Below are positions 50,401 to 62,103 of a stretch of 64,000 nt of DNA, in pieces; within the stretch, counting starts at the first letter, position 1; every line of letters starts with the position of its first letter. Below the pieces are notes generated by a model. That model made no database searches. It was given only the letters and a program-made list of their open reading frames with translations, and was not told the origin of the DNA. The stretch covers positions 147,739,762 through 147,803,761 of the forward strand of contig NC_083369.1 in NCBI RefSeq assembly GCF_030254825.1. The letters are read 5' to 3'. This stretch comes from Meriones unguiculatus. Its lineage: Eukaryota; Chordata; Mammalia; Rodentia; Muridae. A program made the translations under genes and the position numbers.

Positions 50401-50568
50401 TGTCATCATAGTGCTATTGTGACAGCACTATGGTATTATGACATCACAATGGAATTTTGGCCTCAGAATGTTATTGTGAAATCACAATGGTATTTTGACA
50501 TCATAATATTATTGTGACAGCACAATGGTTTTTTGCCATCACAATAGTATTATGGCATCACAATGGTA
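47468..50568. repeat. T-family block T6
   Basis: 19-bp array of about 3.1 kb, related to T3 and T8 at its start (TATTTCAATGTAAATGG) but retaining the distal part that T3 has lost. Contains a perfect 12-bp-arm palindrome at 48736-48761. No gene is seen. Confidence 0.92.
48736..48761. repeat. Palindrome formed by one reversed T unit (T6)
   Basis: Arms CATAATGACATC and GATGTCATTATG are exact reverse complements separated by AC. One unit is flipped relative to its neighbours. The same position in T7 (59050-59075) also has perfect arms; T1, T2 and T4 have it with one or more mismatches. Confidence 0.7.
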
Positions 50569-53500
50569 GAGACGACCAAGTGAGGAGGAGTTGGGAGACT
50601 GAGTGAGAATGCAGACTCCGTGAGCAGAACAACGGTGTGAGGAGGATGACTGAGTGATAATGAGGAGCACTAAGTGAAGAGGATGACAGTGACTGGAGGA
50701 GGAGGACTGAGTGAAGAATTAGAGGATTGAGTGAGTAGTAGGACTAAGTGAGGAGGACTGCATGAAGAGGAGGAATGTGGGAAGTGGAGGATGAATGAAT
50801 GAACATGAGGAAGGCTGAGTAAGGAGGACTGAGTGGGAATGAGGAGGACTTGTTAGGAGAAGGAATTTGTGAGGAGGATTACTGAGTGAAGGGGACGAGT
50901 ACTGATTTAATAGGAGGACTGAATGAGTAGGAGGACTGTATGAAGAGAAGGATTGAGGGAGGCAGACTGAGGGAGGCCTGATTCAGGTAGAGCCAAGAGT
51001 GAAGAGGAATAGGACCGAATGAGAAAGAGGAGGACTAAGTGAGGAGGAGGTCTATGTGAGCAGAAAGACTGCTTTAAGGAGAGGACTGCCTGAGGAGGAC
51101 TGATTAAAGAGGACTGAGTGAGGTATAGGAGGACTGAATGATGAGGAGGAGGACTGAGAGCAGTGGAGAAGGAATGAGTGTGAATAACTGAGTGAGGATG
51201 AGGACAATTAAGTCAGAAAGTGGACTGTGAAAGGAGGAGGAGCACTGAGAGAGTAGGAGGAATAAATGAGGGGAACGTCTGTATGAGGAGGAGGACTGAG
51301 TGAGGAGGACTGAGTGAGGAAGTATAGGACTCAGGAAGAAGTACTAAGTGTGGATGAGTACTATATGAGTAGGACGACTGCTTGAGGGAGAGTACTGAGT
51401 GAGGGGAATGAGTGAGGAGAACTGAATGTGGAGGAGGAGGACTGAGTGATGAGAAGGTGGGTTGAGTGAGGAAGAGGAGGATTGAATGACATTGTGGAGG
51501 ATGGGTGCAAAGGAAGACTGAGTGAGCAGGATGACTGAGTGAGGAGGAGGAAGACTGAGTGATGAGGAAGCCTGAGAGAGTAGGATGACTGTGTGAAGAG
51601 GTGGACTGTGTGAGGAGGACTGAGTGCCAAGGAGGATTGATGGGAAAGAGGACTGACTTTGAGGAGGACTACATAAGTAAGAGGAATGACAGAGGAGGAG
51701 GACTGAGAGAGGGTGAGTTAGGAGGAGGACCGAGTGAAGGAGAGGATTATTTGAGGTGGTGAAGTCTGAATATGGAGGAGGACCAAGTAACAAGGATGAC
51801 TGAGTGAGAATGAGGACAGAGTGAGGAGGAGAACTGAGTAAACAGAAGAAGACTGAGTGAGGAGGAGGAGAAATGAGCTACAAGGAGGAGGACTGAGTGA
51901 GGTAGAGGACTGGGAAAGAAGAAGGAATGAGTGAGAAGGAAGAGGACTGAATGTTGAGGAATTTTGAGTGAGGAGAAGGACTGCCTGGAGAGAAGAACTA
52001 TGTGTGAAGAGGACTGGGTGAGAAAGAGGATTGTGTTAGTTGAGAAGGATTGTGTGTGGACGAGGACTGAGTGAGGAGGCAGAGGAATGAGTGAGTAGGA
52101 CGACTTAGTGAGGTGGAGGACTGACTGAGCAGGTGAACTGAGTCAGGAGAAAGATTGAGTGAGGAGGAAGAATGAGTGAATAGGACTGAGAGAGGAGGAC
52201 TAAATGAAGAATAGGAGGACGGAGTGTTGTTGAGGAATGAGTCAGGAGGAGGAGGATTTGGGGAAAGGAAGGACTGTGTGAGATTGAGGAGGACTGATTG
52301 AGGACAAGGACAGAATGAGGAAGAGGACAGAATGAGGAGGAGGACGGATTGACAGGGATGACTCATTGAGGAGGAGTGACTGAGAATGACTGAGTGAAAA
52401 AGAGAACTGAGTAAGGAGGAGGAGGAATTTAAGAGGTAGAGGATGACTGAGTGAGGAGGAATACTAAGTAAGGAGAAGGAATGAGGAAAAGGAAGACCGA
52501 GTGAGGAGAAGAGGGAATGAGTGTGGAATAGAACTTAGTGAGCAGGAGTGCTGAGTGAGGAGGACCACTGATGATGAGGAGGAATAAGAGAGGAGGAGGA
52601 CTGTGTGAGGAGGAGGACTGAGTGAGGTGTCCTGAGTGAGGAGAACAATGAAATGAGGAAGAATAGGCCTGACTGAGGATGAGGAGGACTAAGTGAAGAT
52701 GAGGACTTTGTGAGGAGGAGTGAACGACTGAATCAGGAGGAAGACTCTGAAAGCAGGAGGAGGACTGAGTGAGGATGAGGATTGAGTGAGCAGGTGCAAT
52801 GTGGCAAGAGGAGGACTGATTGAGATGGAGGAGGAATGAGTGAGGAGGAGGAAAAGTGAGTGAGGAGGAAGAGGTTTGAGTGAGGAAGAGGACTGAGTGA
52901 CAAAGAGGTGGATTGGTGAGGAGGAGGACTGAGCAGTGAAGAGGAAATTGAGTGAGAAGGAGGAAGATTGAGTGAGGAAGAGGAGGACTGAGTAAGGAGG
53001 AGGAATGGGTGAGGAGGATGACTGGGTTATGGAGAGGAGGATGGAGTAGTAGGAGTATTCAGTAAGGAGGAAGAGGACTGACTGAGGAGGAGGACTGACT
53101 GAGAAGGTGGAGTATGGAGGACTGAGTGTGGAGGTGTAATGAAAAAGGAGGGGACTGAGTGAGGAGAAAGACTGAGTGAAGAGGGCCTGAATGCAGAGGA
53201 TTGAATTAGGTGGAAAAGACTGAGTGAGGAGGAGGAAGGCTAAGTGAGTTGGAGGACTGAATGAGGAAGAGGACTGTGTGAAGAGAAGGACTGAGTGAGG
53301 AGCTAGACTGAGTTAGTGGGGGTAGAACTGAGTGAGGAGGTTAAGGACTTAGTGAGGAGGAGGACTTGGTGAGGAGGAGGGCTGATTGATATGTAGGACA
53401 TATTGAGGAGGACTGAGTTAGGAGGAGTATTGTGTGAGGAGGAGGACTCAGTGAAAATTAGGACTGAGTGAGGAAGAAGAATATGTGAGGATGAGGAGTG

Positions 53501-56500
53501 AGTGAGGACGCTATAGTGAGGAGGAGGACTGAGTTAGGGAGAAGAGGAATGAGTGAGAAAGACTGAGGGAGGAGGAGGATTACTGTGTGAGGAGGAGGAC
53601 TCAGTGAGATGGAGGACTGAAAAAGAAAGTGGAAAATTATGTGAAAAGAGAGACTAAGTGAGGAGGGGAATGACCGAGTGAGGAGGAGTACTTTGTGAGG
53701 AGGAGGACTGATTGACATGTAGGGAATATTGAGAACGACTAGCTGAGGAGGACTGGGATAGGAGAAGGAAGAATGGGTGAAGAGGAGGCCTGAGTGAGGA
53801 GGAGGACTATGTGAGGAGGAGCAGGAATGATGGAGGAGGAGAAGGAATTGGTGATGTGAAAGACTAAATGAGGGCGAGGACTCAGTGATGAGGACTAAAT
53901 GAGGAGGAGGATTGAGTAATGAGAAGGTCTTAGTGAGGAGGAGGACTAAATGATGATGAGGACTACTGACTGAGGAGTAACACTGAATGAGTAGGACTTT
54001 GTGAGGAGGACTGAGTGAAGTAGAGTGGGAATGAGTGAAGGAAAGGAAGAGTGAGTAAGTAGGAGGACTGTGTGAGGAGGAGGACTGAGTTAGAATGAGT
54101 AGGACTGAGTGAGGAGGAGGGCTAAGTGAGAAGAATGACTGTGTGAGGAGGAGGACTGCTTGAGTGAGAGGACTAAGTGAGTAGGACTGATTGAAGAGGT
54201 CTGAGGAAAAGTAGGGCTGAGCAATGAGGACGAGGACTGAGTGAGATGGAGGAGTGAAAGAGAAAGTGGAAGATTGAGTGAAAAGTAGGACTGAGTGAGC
54301 AGGTAGAGAAGGAATGAGTGAGAAGGAAGACTGAGTGATGAAGAGTACTGAGTGAGGAGAAGAATGTGAGGAGGAGGACTCAGGGAGCATTATGGAGAGA
54401 AGAGGACGATTGATTGAGAAGGAAGAGGACTGAGTTAGGAGGAAGACTGAGTGCAAAGAGAAAACAGTGAGGGGGACTAAGTGAGGAAGAGGATAGACTG
54501 AGGAGGAGTAGAACTGATTCAAGAGCAGAACTAAGTGAGGAGGAGGATTGAGTGAGGAGGAGGACTTCTTTGGGGAGAGGACTCAATTAGGAAGACATTG
54601 TGGAGGACAGAGAAGGAGGACCGAGGAGGAAATTTTGATGAACAGGACTTAGTGAGCTAGAGGATTAATTGAGAAGGATGAGTACTGATGTATGAGGAGG
54701 ACTGAGTGAGGGTGAGGACTGAGTGAGGAGGAGACCTGAGGGTGCAAATGGGATTTAGTGAGGAAGAGTAAGGCTGAGTGAGAAGGACTAAGTGAGGTGG
54801 AGGATAGAGTGAGGAAGCAGACTGGATTTGGAGGAGGACTGATTTTGGAGCACGAAAGAGTAAGATGTGGAAGACTGAGTGGGAAGGTGGACTGTGTGTG
54901 GAGTTGGAATTCTTATGGAGAAGGAGGGAAACTGTGAGGAGGACGCCTGATTGGTGGGGAGTACTGAGTGAGGAGGACTGACTGATGAGGACTGACTTAG
55001 AAGAAGAAAGACTGAGAGAGGAGAAGTAATGAGTGTGAAGCAGGATGGAATGAGGAAGAGGACAGAGTGAGGAGGAAGAATAAGTGAGGAGGTGCCCTGA
55101 GAAAAGAGGAGGAATTAGTGAGTAGGAGGACTGAGTTAAGAGGAGGAGGACAAAGTGAAAAGGAAGACTGAGTGAGGAGGAAGACAAAGTGAGGAAGATG
55201 ATTGAGTGAGGAGGGGGAAAGCGAAGTGTGAAGGAGGAATAAGTGAGCAGAGTGATTGAGTGACGAGGATGAAGAGGACTGAGAGGAACAGGAACATGTG
55301 AGGAGGAAGACTGAGAGAGGAGGATTGTTGAGCGAAAAGGAGGAGGACTGAGTTAGGAGGAGTATTGTGTGAAGAGGAAGACTCAGTGAAAAGGAGGACT
55401 GAGTGAGAAAGAAGACTATGTGAGGATGAGGAGTGAGTGAGGAGACCACAGGGAAGAGGAGGACTAAGTGAAAGGGAGGAGGACTGAGTGAAAAGGAGGA
55501 GGACTGAGTGAGGAGGAGGATTACTGGGTGAGGAGGAGGACTAAGTGAGACAGAGGACTGAGTGAGAAAGTGGAAGATTGAGTGAAAAGAGAGACTAAGC
55601 TAAGAGGAGGACTGAGTGAGTAGGAGAAGGAATGAGTGAGAAGTGGGACTAAGTGAGGAAAAGGAGGAATGAGTAAGGAGGAATAATGAGTGAGGAGGAG
55701 GACTGAGAGAGGAAGAGGAAGTTTGTGTGAAGCTGAGGACTAATTGAAGGGAAGGACTGTGTATGGAGGATTGAGTGAGGAGGACTGAGTGAAGAAGAAG
55801 GAGGACTGAGTCAGGAGGAGTATGAGTGAGTGTTGAGGAGCACTCTCTGAGGAGAAGGATTGAGTGAGGAGGACAACTGAGTGTGGAGAAGTACTTAATG
55901 AGGATGTGGAGGTCTGAGTGAGGAGGAGTACTTAATGAGGATGTGGAGGTCTGTGTGAGGAGGAGGACTGAGTGAGATTGAGGAGGACTGAGTGAGATTG
56001 AGGAGGAATGTGCAAAGAGGAGTTTGACTGAATGAGAATGAGTTAAGAGGAGTATTTACGGAGGAGCAGGACTAAGTAAACAGGAAGAGGAATGAGTGAG
56101 AAGGAGGACTGTATGAGGAGGAGGACCATTTGAGGTGAAGGACCGAGTGAGGAAGACTGCAGGAGATGGAGATAGTGAGGAAAAGAGCATTGAGTGAGGA
56201 GGAAGAGGACTGAGTGAGAATGAGGAGGAATGTGTAAGAGGGAAGAAATTGTGAGGAGGAGGAATCAGTGAACAGAAGGATGACTTAATGAGTTGGCAGG
56301 CTAAATGAGCAGGAGGACTATGGGAATAGAAGGACTAAGTGAGGAGTACTGAGAGTGGAGGAGGACTAAGTAAGAAAGAGGACTGTATTAGAAGGTAGAC
56401 TGCTCGAAGGAGTGGATTGTGCATGGAGGACAGATTGAAGAGAACTGAGTGTCGTGGACGAAGACTGAGTGATGGGGAGGAGGACTGAAAGAGGAGGAGG

Positions 56501-57795
56501 AAAGACTGAGGAGATCTGAGTGAGGAGAAGGATTGAATGAGGAGGTAAACTGTGAGAAGGAAGGACAATAAGTGATGAGGAGGTGGAATGAGAGAGGAGG
56601 AGGAGTGTGGGAGGAGGAGAGCTTTTTGGGGAAGACTGAGTGGGAGGACTGAGTGAGAAAGACAGAGTGAGGAGGAGTATAGCGTGAGAAGGGTTACCAC
56701 CAAGTGAAGAGGAAGAGGAATAATGGAGGAGGATTTCTCTGTATGGAGGAGGACTGAGTGGTCAGGAGGACTGTGTGAGGTAGAGGACAAATGAGTGAAG
56801 AGGAGGACAATTGAGTGAGGAGGAGGACTCATTGTGGAAGATGACTGAATGAGGAGTTGTCCTGAGTGAAAAAGTCAACAGAATGAGGAAGAGTAGGACT
56901 GAGTGAGGAAGAGGAGGTGGAGGAGGACAAGCAGGAGGACTAAGTAAGGAGGAGGACTGTGTGGGAAGAAGTACTGCTTGAAGGAGAAGAGTTGGTAAGG
57001 AGGAGTGGTTGAGGAGGACTTAGTGAAGAGGAGGACTTATTGAAGGAGAGGACTGTGTGAGTAGGACTGATGAAGAGAACTGAGTGTGGAGGACAGAATG
57101 AGGAGCAGGACAGATTGAGGAGGAGTAGGACTGAGTCAGGAGGTGGAGGACTAAATAGAAAGTAGGACTCCTGAGGAGAGGGAGTCAGTGAGAAAGATGA
57201 CTGCGTGAGTCTTAGGAGGACTATGTAAGGAGTAGGATGTAGATTGAATGAGTAGGAGGACTTTGAAAGTAGAAGAGGACTGAATGTGGAGGAGGAATGA
57301 GTGAGAAGGAGGACTGAATATATTGGAAAAATGAGTGAGAAGGTGGACAAAATGCTGGAGATGTGGACTGCTTTAGGAGGAGGAATTGAGTGCAGAGGAG
57401 GACAGAGAGAGGAGGAGGAAGAGTGTGTGATGAGGAAGACTGAATGCTAGGAGGAGTGAGGTGGACGGTGTGAGGAGGAGGAGTAAGTGAGGTGGAGGAG
57501 AACTAAGTAAGGAGGAAGAGTTGTGAGGAGGAGTACTGCTTGACTGACTGTGTGAGGTGGACAGAGTAAGGAGGACTAAGTGGGGAGGAGGGCTGCATGA
57601 GGAAGAGCCCTTTGAGAGAAGAAAGACTACTTTAAGGAGAGGACTACATTAGAACAGAGTGAATAGGACTGATTTAGGTGCAGGAGAGAGTGAGAAGGTT
57701 AAGGACTGAGTGAGGAGGAAGACTAAGGGAAGAGGAGGACTGAGACTTGATTAGAAGTGAGTGAGGAGGAGGACTGAATGACAAGAAGGGATGAG
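50569..57795. repeat. G-family block G7 (long)
   Basis: 17-bp purine-rich array of about 7.2 kb, partner of G4 but without the solo LTR (empty site near 56868). Its part from 51181 is nearly identical to G1 (about two differences in 290 bp), much closer than the general divergence between the two higher-order copies. Long minus-strand open frames, one of 354 codons at 53458-54522, are repeat artefacts. Confidence 0.91.
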
Positions 57796-59049
57796 TAAAT
57801 TATGACATGACAATGGAATAATAACATCACTATGGTATTATGATATTACATTGTAAATAAGACATCACAATTCAATTGGGATATCACAATGGTATTGTGA
57901 CATCAGAATGGATTTTTGACATCAAGTTGGCATTATGACATCACAAAGTTATTGTGACATCGCCACGTCATTATGACATCATAACAGTATTATGTAATCA
58001 TACCGGAATGATGGCATCATAAAGGAATTATGACATCACAAAGGCATTGTGAACTCACAGTGGAATAACGACATCATAACAGCACTATGCTGTCACAATA
58101 GAATTATGACATCATAACAGTGTTATGAAATCACAGTGGTATTTTGACATCATGATTGAATTATGAGATAACATGGAATTATGACCCCACAATGATGATT
58201 GTGATATAAGAATGGATTTGTGACATCAAAGTGTCAATTGTGACAACACAATGATATTGTGACATTTAAATGGCAGTATTACATCATAATGGAATTATAA
58301 CATTACTATTTTTCTTGTGACAGCACAATGGAATTATGATATCACAAAGTCATAGCAACATCGCATTGTCATTATGACATCATAAAGGTGTTATGACATC
58401 ACAAAGTAATTAGGATACCATAATACTCTTTTTATATCAAAATGGAATAGTGGCAACACAATGGAGGTATGACATCACAAAATTATTAAGTAATCATTCA
58501 GCCAGTATGACATCATAACGATATTATGACATCACATAGTTATTGTGAATTCATAAAGCTATAATGGCATCATAACGGTATTATGCCATCACAATGGAAT
58601 CATGGCATGACAAGAACATTATAATATCACAGTGCATTTATGACATTGAAACAGTGATTTGACAGCACAAACGAAGCATGAGATCACAACGGAATGATGA
58701 CATCACAAAGGTATTTTGATATTAGAATGGATTCGTGACATCAAAGGCGCATTATGACATCACACATTTAGTGTGACATCACAATGACATTATGACATCA
58801 TAACAGTATTACATCATCATTTTGGCGTTATGACATCATACGGGCATAATGATATCACAAAGTTAATGTGACATCACAAGGTCATTTCGACATCACAATT
58901 TTTTATGACATCATAAGTGAATTATGGCATCACATTGGAATCATGACATCACAATGTTACTGTGACTTCACAATGGAACTGTGACATGAAAATGTGTTAG
59001 TGTCAAGTGTCATCACAATTGAATGACATCACAAAGGAATTATATGTCA

Positions 59050-59075
59050 CATAATGACATCATGATGTCATTATG
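59050..59075. repeat. Palindrome formed by one reversed T unit (T7)
   Basis: Same 12-bp arms as at 48736-48761, here separated by AT. It is the same landmark position in the block. Confidence 0.7.
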
Positions 59076-59526
59076 ACATCACAGGATGATTATGAAATCA
59101 CAATATGATTATGACATCATAACAGTATGATGACATCATACCGGAATTATGAGATCATAAAGGTATTATGACATCTCAATGGAATCGTGGCATCACGATG
59201 TTATTTTCGAAAAATAATGCCATTGTGACATCACAATGCTTTTGTGACATCAAAATGTTATGACATCCCAATTGAAATATGACATCACAAGTTCACTGTG
59301 ACATCATAATGCATTCATGACATCATAATAGTGTTACGACATCACAATGGAATCATGCCATCACAATGGAATTATGACATCACAATGGTATTGTGACATC
59401 AGAATGGATTTATGTCATCAAAGTGGCAATAAGACATCACACAGTTATTTTAACATGACCATGGCATTATGTGTTCACAACTGCATTATGACATCACAAT
59501 GTTATTGTGGCATCACTATGCCATTA

Positions 59527-59534
59527 TGACGTCA
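59527..59534. promoter_or_regulatory. Perfect CRE palindrome TGACGTCA in T7
   Basis: Complete CREB/ATF site in place of the usual TGACATCA. It sits in the same landmark unit (CCATTATGACGTCATAAGAG) as the site at 43230 in T5. Confidence 0.4.
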
Positions 59535-60440
59535 TAAGAGTATTATGTAATCATACTGGCATTATGACATAGTAATGGTGAAATGACATCAAAAAGTTAT
59601 TGTGCCGTTATGGCAACATGATGGAATCATGATGTCATAATGACATTCTGAAATCACATGGAATTATGAGATCACAATGGCATTATGACATCACAAAAAA
59701 TTATGTCATCACAATGGAATTACCACATAATAATTGTACAATGACATCACATTGGAATTAAAATATCACAATTTTTTTTGTGACATCAAAATGTTATGAC
59801 ATCACAATAGAAATATGACATCATAAAATCATTGTGGCACCACACTGTAATCATGATATCACAATTTCAAAATGGAATTAGGACATCACAATGTAATTAT
59901 GACATCACAATGTAGTATGATATCAAAAGTTGTTGTGGAGTCACAATTGAATTTTGACATCATAATGGTATTATGACATCAAAATGGAAGTATGACAGCC
60001 AAATGGGAACATGATTTCACAACTGGATGAGGATATCACAATGGAATTATGACTTCACAATGGGATTGTGACAACACAGTGAAATTATTATATCTCAGTG
60101 GTATTATGACATCACACTGGTATTATGTGATCAAAATAGATATATGACATCACAGTATTATTTTGACCTCCCAATGGTATTATAATATCACAATGAAAAT
60201 ATGGCATCACAATGGTTTTATGACATCACAATTGTATTGGGACATCACAATGGCATTATATCATCTTAAGGAATTATGACATCACAATGGAATTATGACA
60301 ACCTAAGACATTGTGTCATCACAAAGTTATTATGACATCATAACAATATTATATCATCACAATGGTATTATGACATCACAATGTTTTGACAACACAATGG
60401 AATTATGACATCACAATGTAATTATGTCATCACAGTGGTA

Positions 60441-62103
60441 TGAGTGATGAGGAAACCTGAGAGAGTAGGATGACTGTGTGAAGAGGTGGACTGTGTGAGG
60501 AGGACTGAGTAACTAGGAGGATTGAGTTTTGAGGAGGACTAGGTAAGTAAGAGGAATGACAGAGGAGGAGGACTGAGTGAGGGTGAGTTATGAGGAGGAC
60601 TGAGTGAAGAAGAGGATTAACTTAGGAGGTGGAAGTCTGAATATGGAGGAGGTTCAAGTAAGAAGGAAGACTGAGTGAGAATGAGGACAGAGTGAGGAGG
60701 AGAACTGAGTAAACAGAAGAAGACTGAGTGAGGAAGAGGAGGAAGAGAAATGAGTTACAAGGAGGAAGACCGAGTGAGGAAGAGGACTGGGGAAGGAAAA
60801 AGAATGAGTGAGAAGGAAGAGGACTGAATGTGGAGTGGAGGAGTTCTGAGTGAGGAGAAGGACTGCCTGGAGAGAAGAACTGTGTGAAGAAGAGGACTGG
60901 GTGAGTAGGAGGACTGTGTTAGTTGAGAAGGACTGTGTGCGGATGAAGAGTGAGTGAGGAGGCAGAGGAATGAGTGAGTAAGATGACTTAGTGAGGAGGA
61001 GGAGGACTGACTGGGAAGGGCTACGTGAGTCTCAGGAGAACTGTGTAAGGAGGAGGATGAGGATTGAATGAGTAGGAGGACTTAGAAAGAAGGAAGAGGA
61101 CTGAGTGAGGAGGAGGATTGAGTAAGAAAGAGGATGACCGTGTTAGGAGTAGGAATGTGAGATTAGGAACACTCACTGAAAGGAGGACTTAGTGACTAAG
61201 AACAGTCCTTAACACGGAATACTGAGTGAGGAGGACAGGGTAAAGAAGACTGAGTGAGGAGGAGAAATGAGTGTGAAGGAAGACCACGAGAGGAGGAGGA
61301 GTGAGAGAAGAAGAGGACTGAGAGTGGAGCACGAAGATAGTGTCAAGAAGAAGACAGATTGATTGGGAGGACTGAGTCAGAAGGATTAAGTGAGTTAGAC
61401 TAATTGAAGAGGGGGAATCAGTGAGGAGGAGGAAAGAGAGGAGGAGGGTGACTGTGTCGTGAGGAGGATTGTTTGGATGGAGGACTGAATGAGAAGGACT
61501 AATTGAGGACGACAGAATGTGGAGTGAAGGACTGAGTAATTAGAAGGTGAAATAAATAAGAAGTAGGACTTCACTGAGTAGGAGCATGAAGGAGTGAGGG
61601 GGAAGACTTGAGTGATAAAGAAGATTGAATTAATTGGGGGAATGAGTGAGAAGATGGACAAAGTAAGGGTTAGTTGGTCGAGCTTAAGAGGAGGAATGAG
61701 TGAGGAGGAGGACAGAGAGAGGAGGAGGAAAAGTGTGTGATGAGGAAGACAGATTGAATGCTAGGAGGAGTGAGGTGGACTGTGTTAGGAGGAGGAGTGA
61801 GTGAGGTGGAGGAGAACTAAGTGAGGAGGAAGAGTTGTAAGGAGGAGTACTGCTGGACAAACTGTCTGAGGAGGACTGAATGAGGAGGACTAAGTGAGGA
61901 TGCGGGCTGCATGACAAAGAGCCCTTTGAGAAAAGAAAGACTGCTTTAATGAGAGGACTGCATAAGAACTGAGTGAAGAGGACTGATTTAGGAACATGAG
62001 AGAGTGAGAAGGTTAAGGATTGAGTGAGGAGGATTAAGGGAAGAAGAGGACTGAGTTTTGAATAGGAGTGTGGAGGAGAACTGAATGACAAGAAGGAATG
62101 AGT
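60441..62103. repeat. G-family block G8 (5'-truncated, G6-like)
   Basis: 17-bp purine-rich array of about 1.7 kb. It starts in mid-block at a point equivalent to about 45810 of G6 and shares G6 variants such as GGATTAACTTAGGAGGTGG. It has the hairpin island near 61165-61210. It ends in the standard G-to-T junction. Minus-strand open frames are repeat artefacts. Confidence 0.9.
61184..61210. repeat. Hairpin island in G8
   Basis: CTTAG-TGA-CTAAG (61188-61200) with flanking GGAC and GTCC, as in G3. Confidence 0.55.

Larger units (their letters stand above)
30524..60440. repeat. Higher-order repeat copy B (G5-T5-G6-T6-G7-T7), about 23.5 kb plus provirus
   Basis: Second copy of the six-block unit at 7398-30523. 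Length is 29,917 bp, or about 23.5 kb after removing the provirus and one target duplication (6,415 bp). Block lengths pair as G2/G5, T2/T5, G3/G6, T3/T6 (T3 internally deleted), G4/G7 and T4/T7. The copy ends at the aberrant junction at 60440. Confidence 0.78.
57796..60440. repeat. T-family block T7 (3'-truncated)
   Basis: 19-bp array of about 2.6 kb, partner of T4. It stops in mid-unit at about 60440, missing the last roughly 145 bp and the standard T-to-G junction. Contains a perfect TGACGTCA (59527-59534) and the palindrome at 59050-59075. Plus-strand open frame 59347-59529 is a repeat artefact. Confidence 0.9.

Noticed and set aside
53458..54522. Long minus-strand Ser/Leu/Pro-rich open frames in G blocks (this one is 354 codons; dozens more)
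   Set aside because: They follow directly from a stop-free 17-bp unit. Overlapping frames give the same peptide, there is no start context, domain or splice structure, and frames end wherever a unit mutates.
59347..59529. Short plus-strand open frames in T blocks (also 30038-30220)
   Set aside because: They are runs of the 19-bp unit read as Met/Thr/Ser/His repeats; only a few units happen to lack stops.
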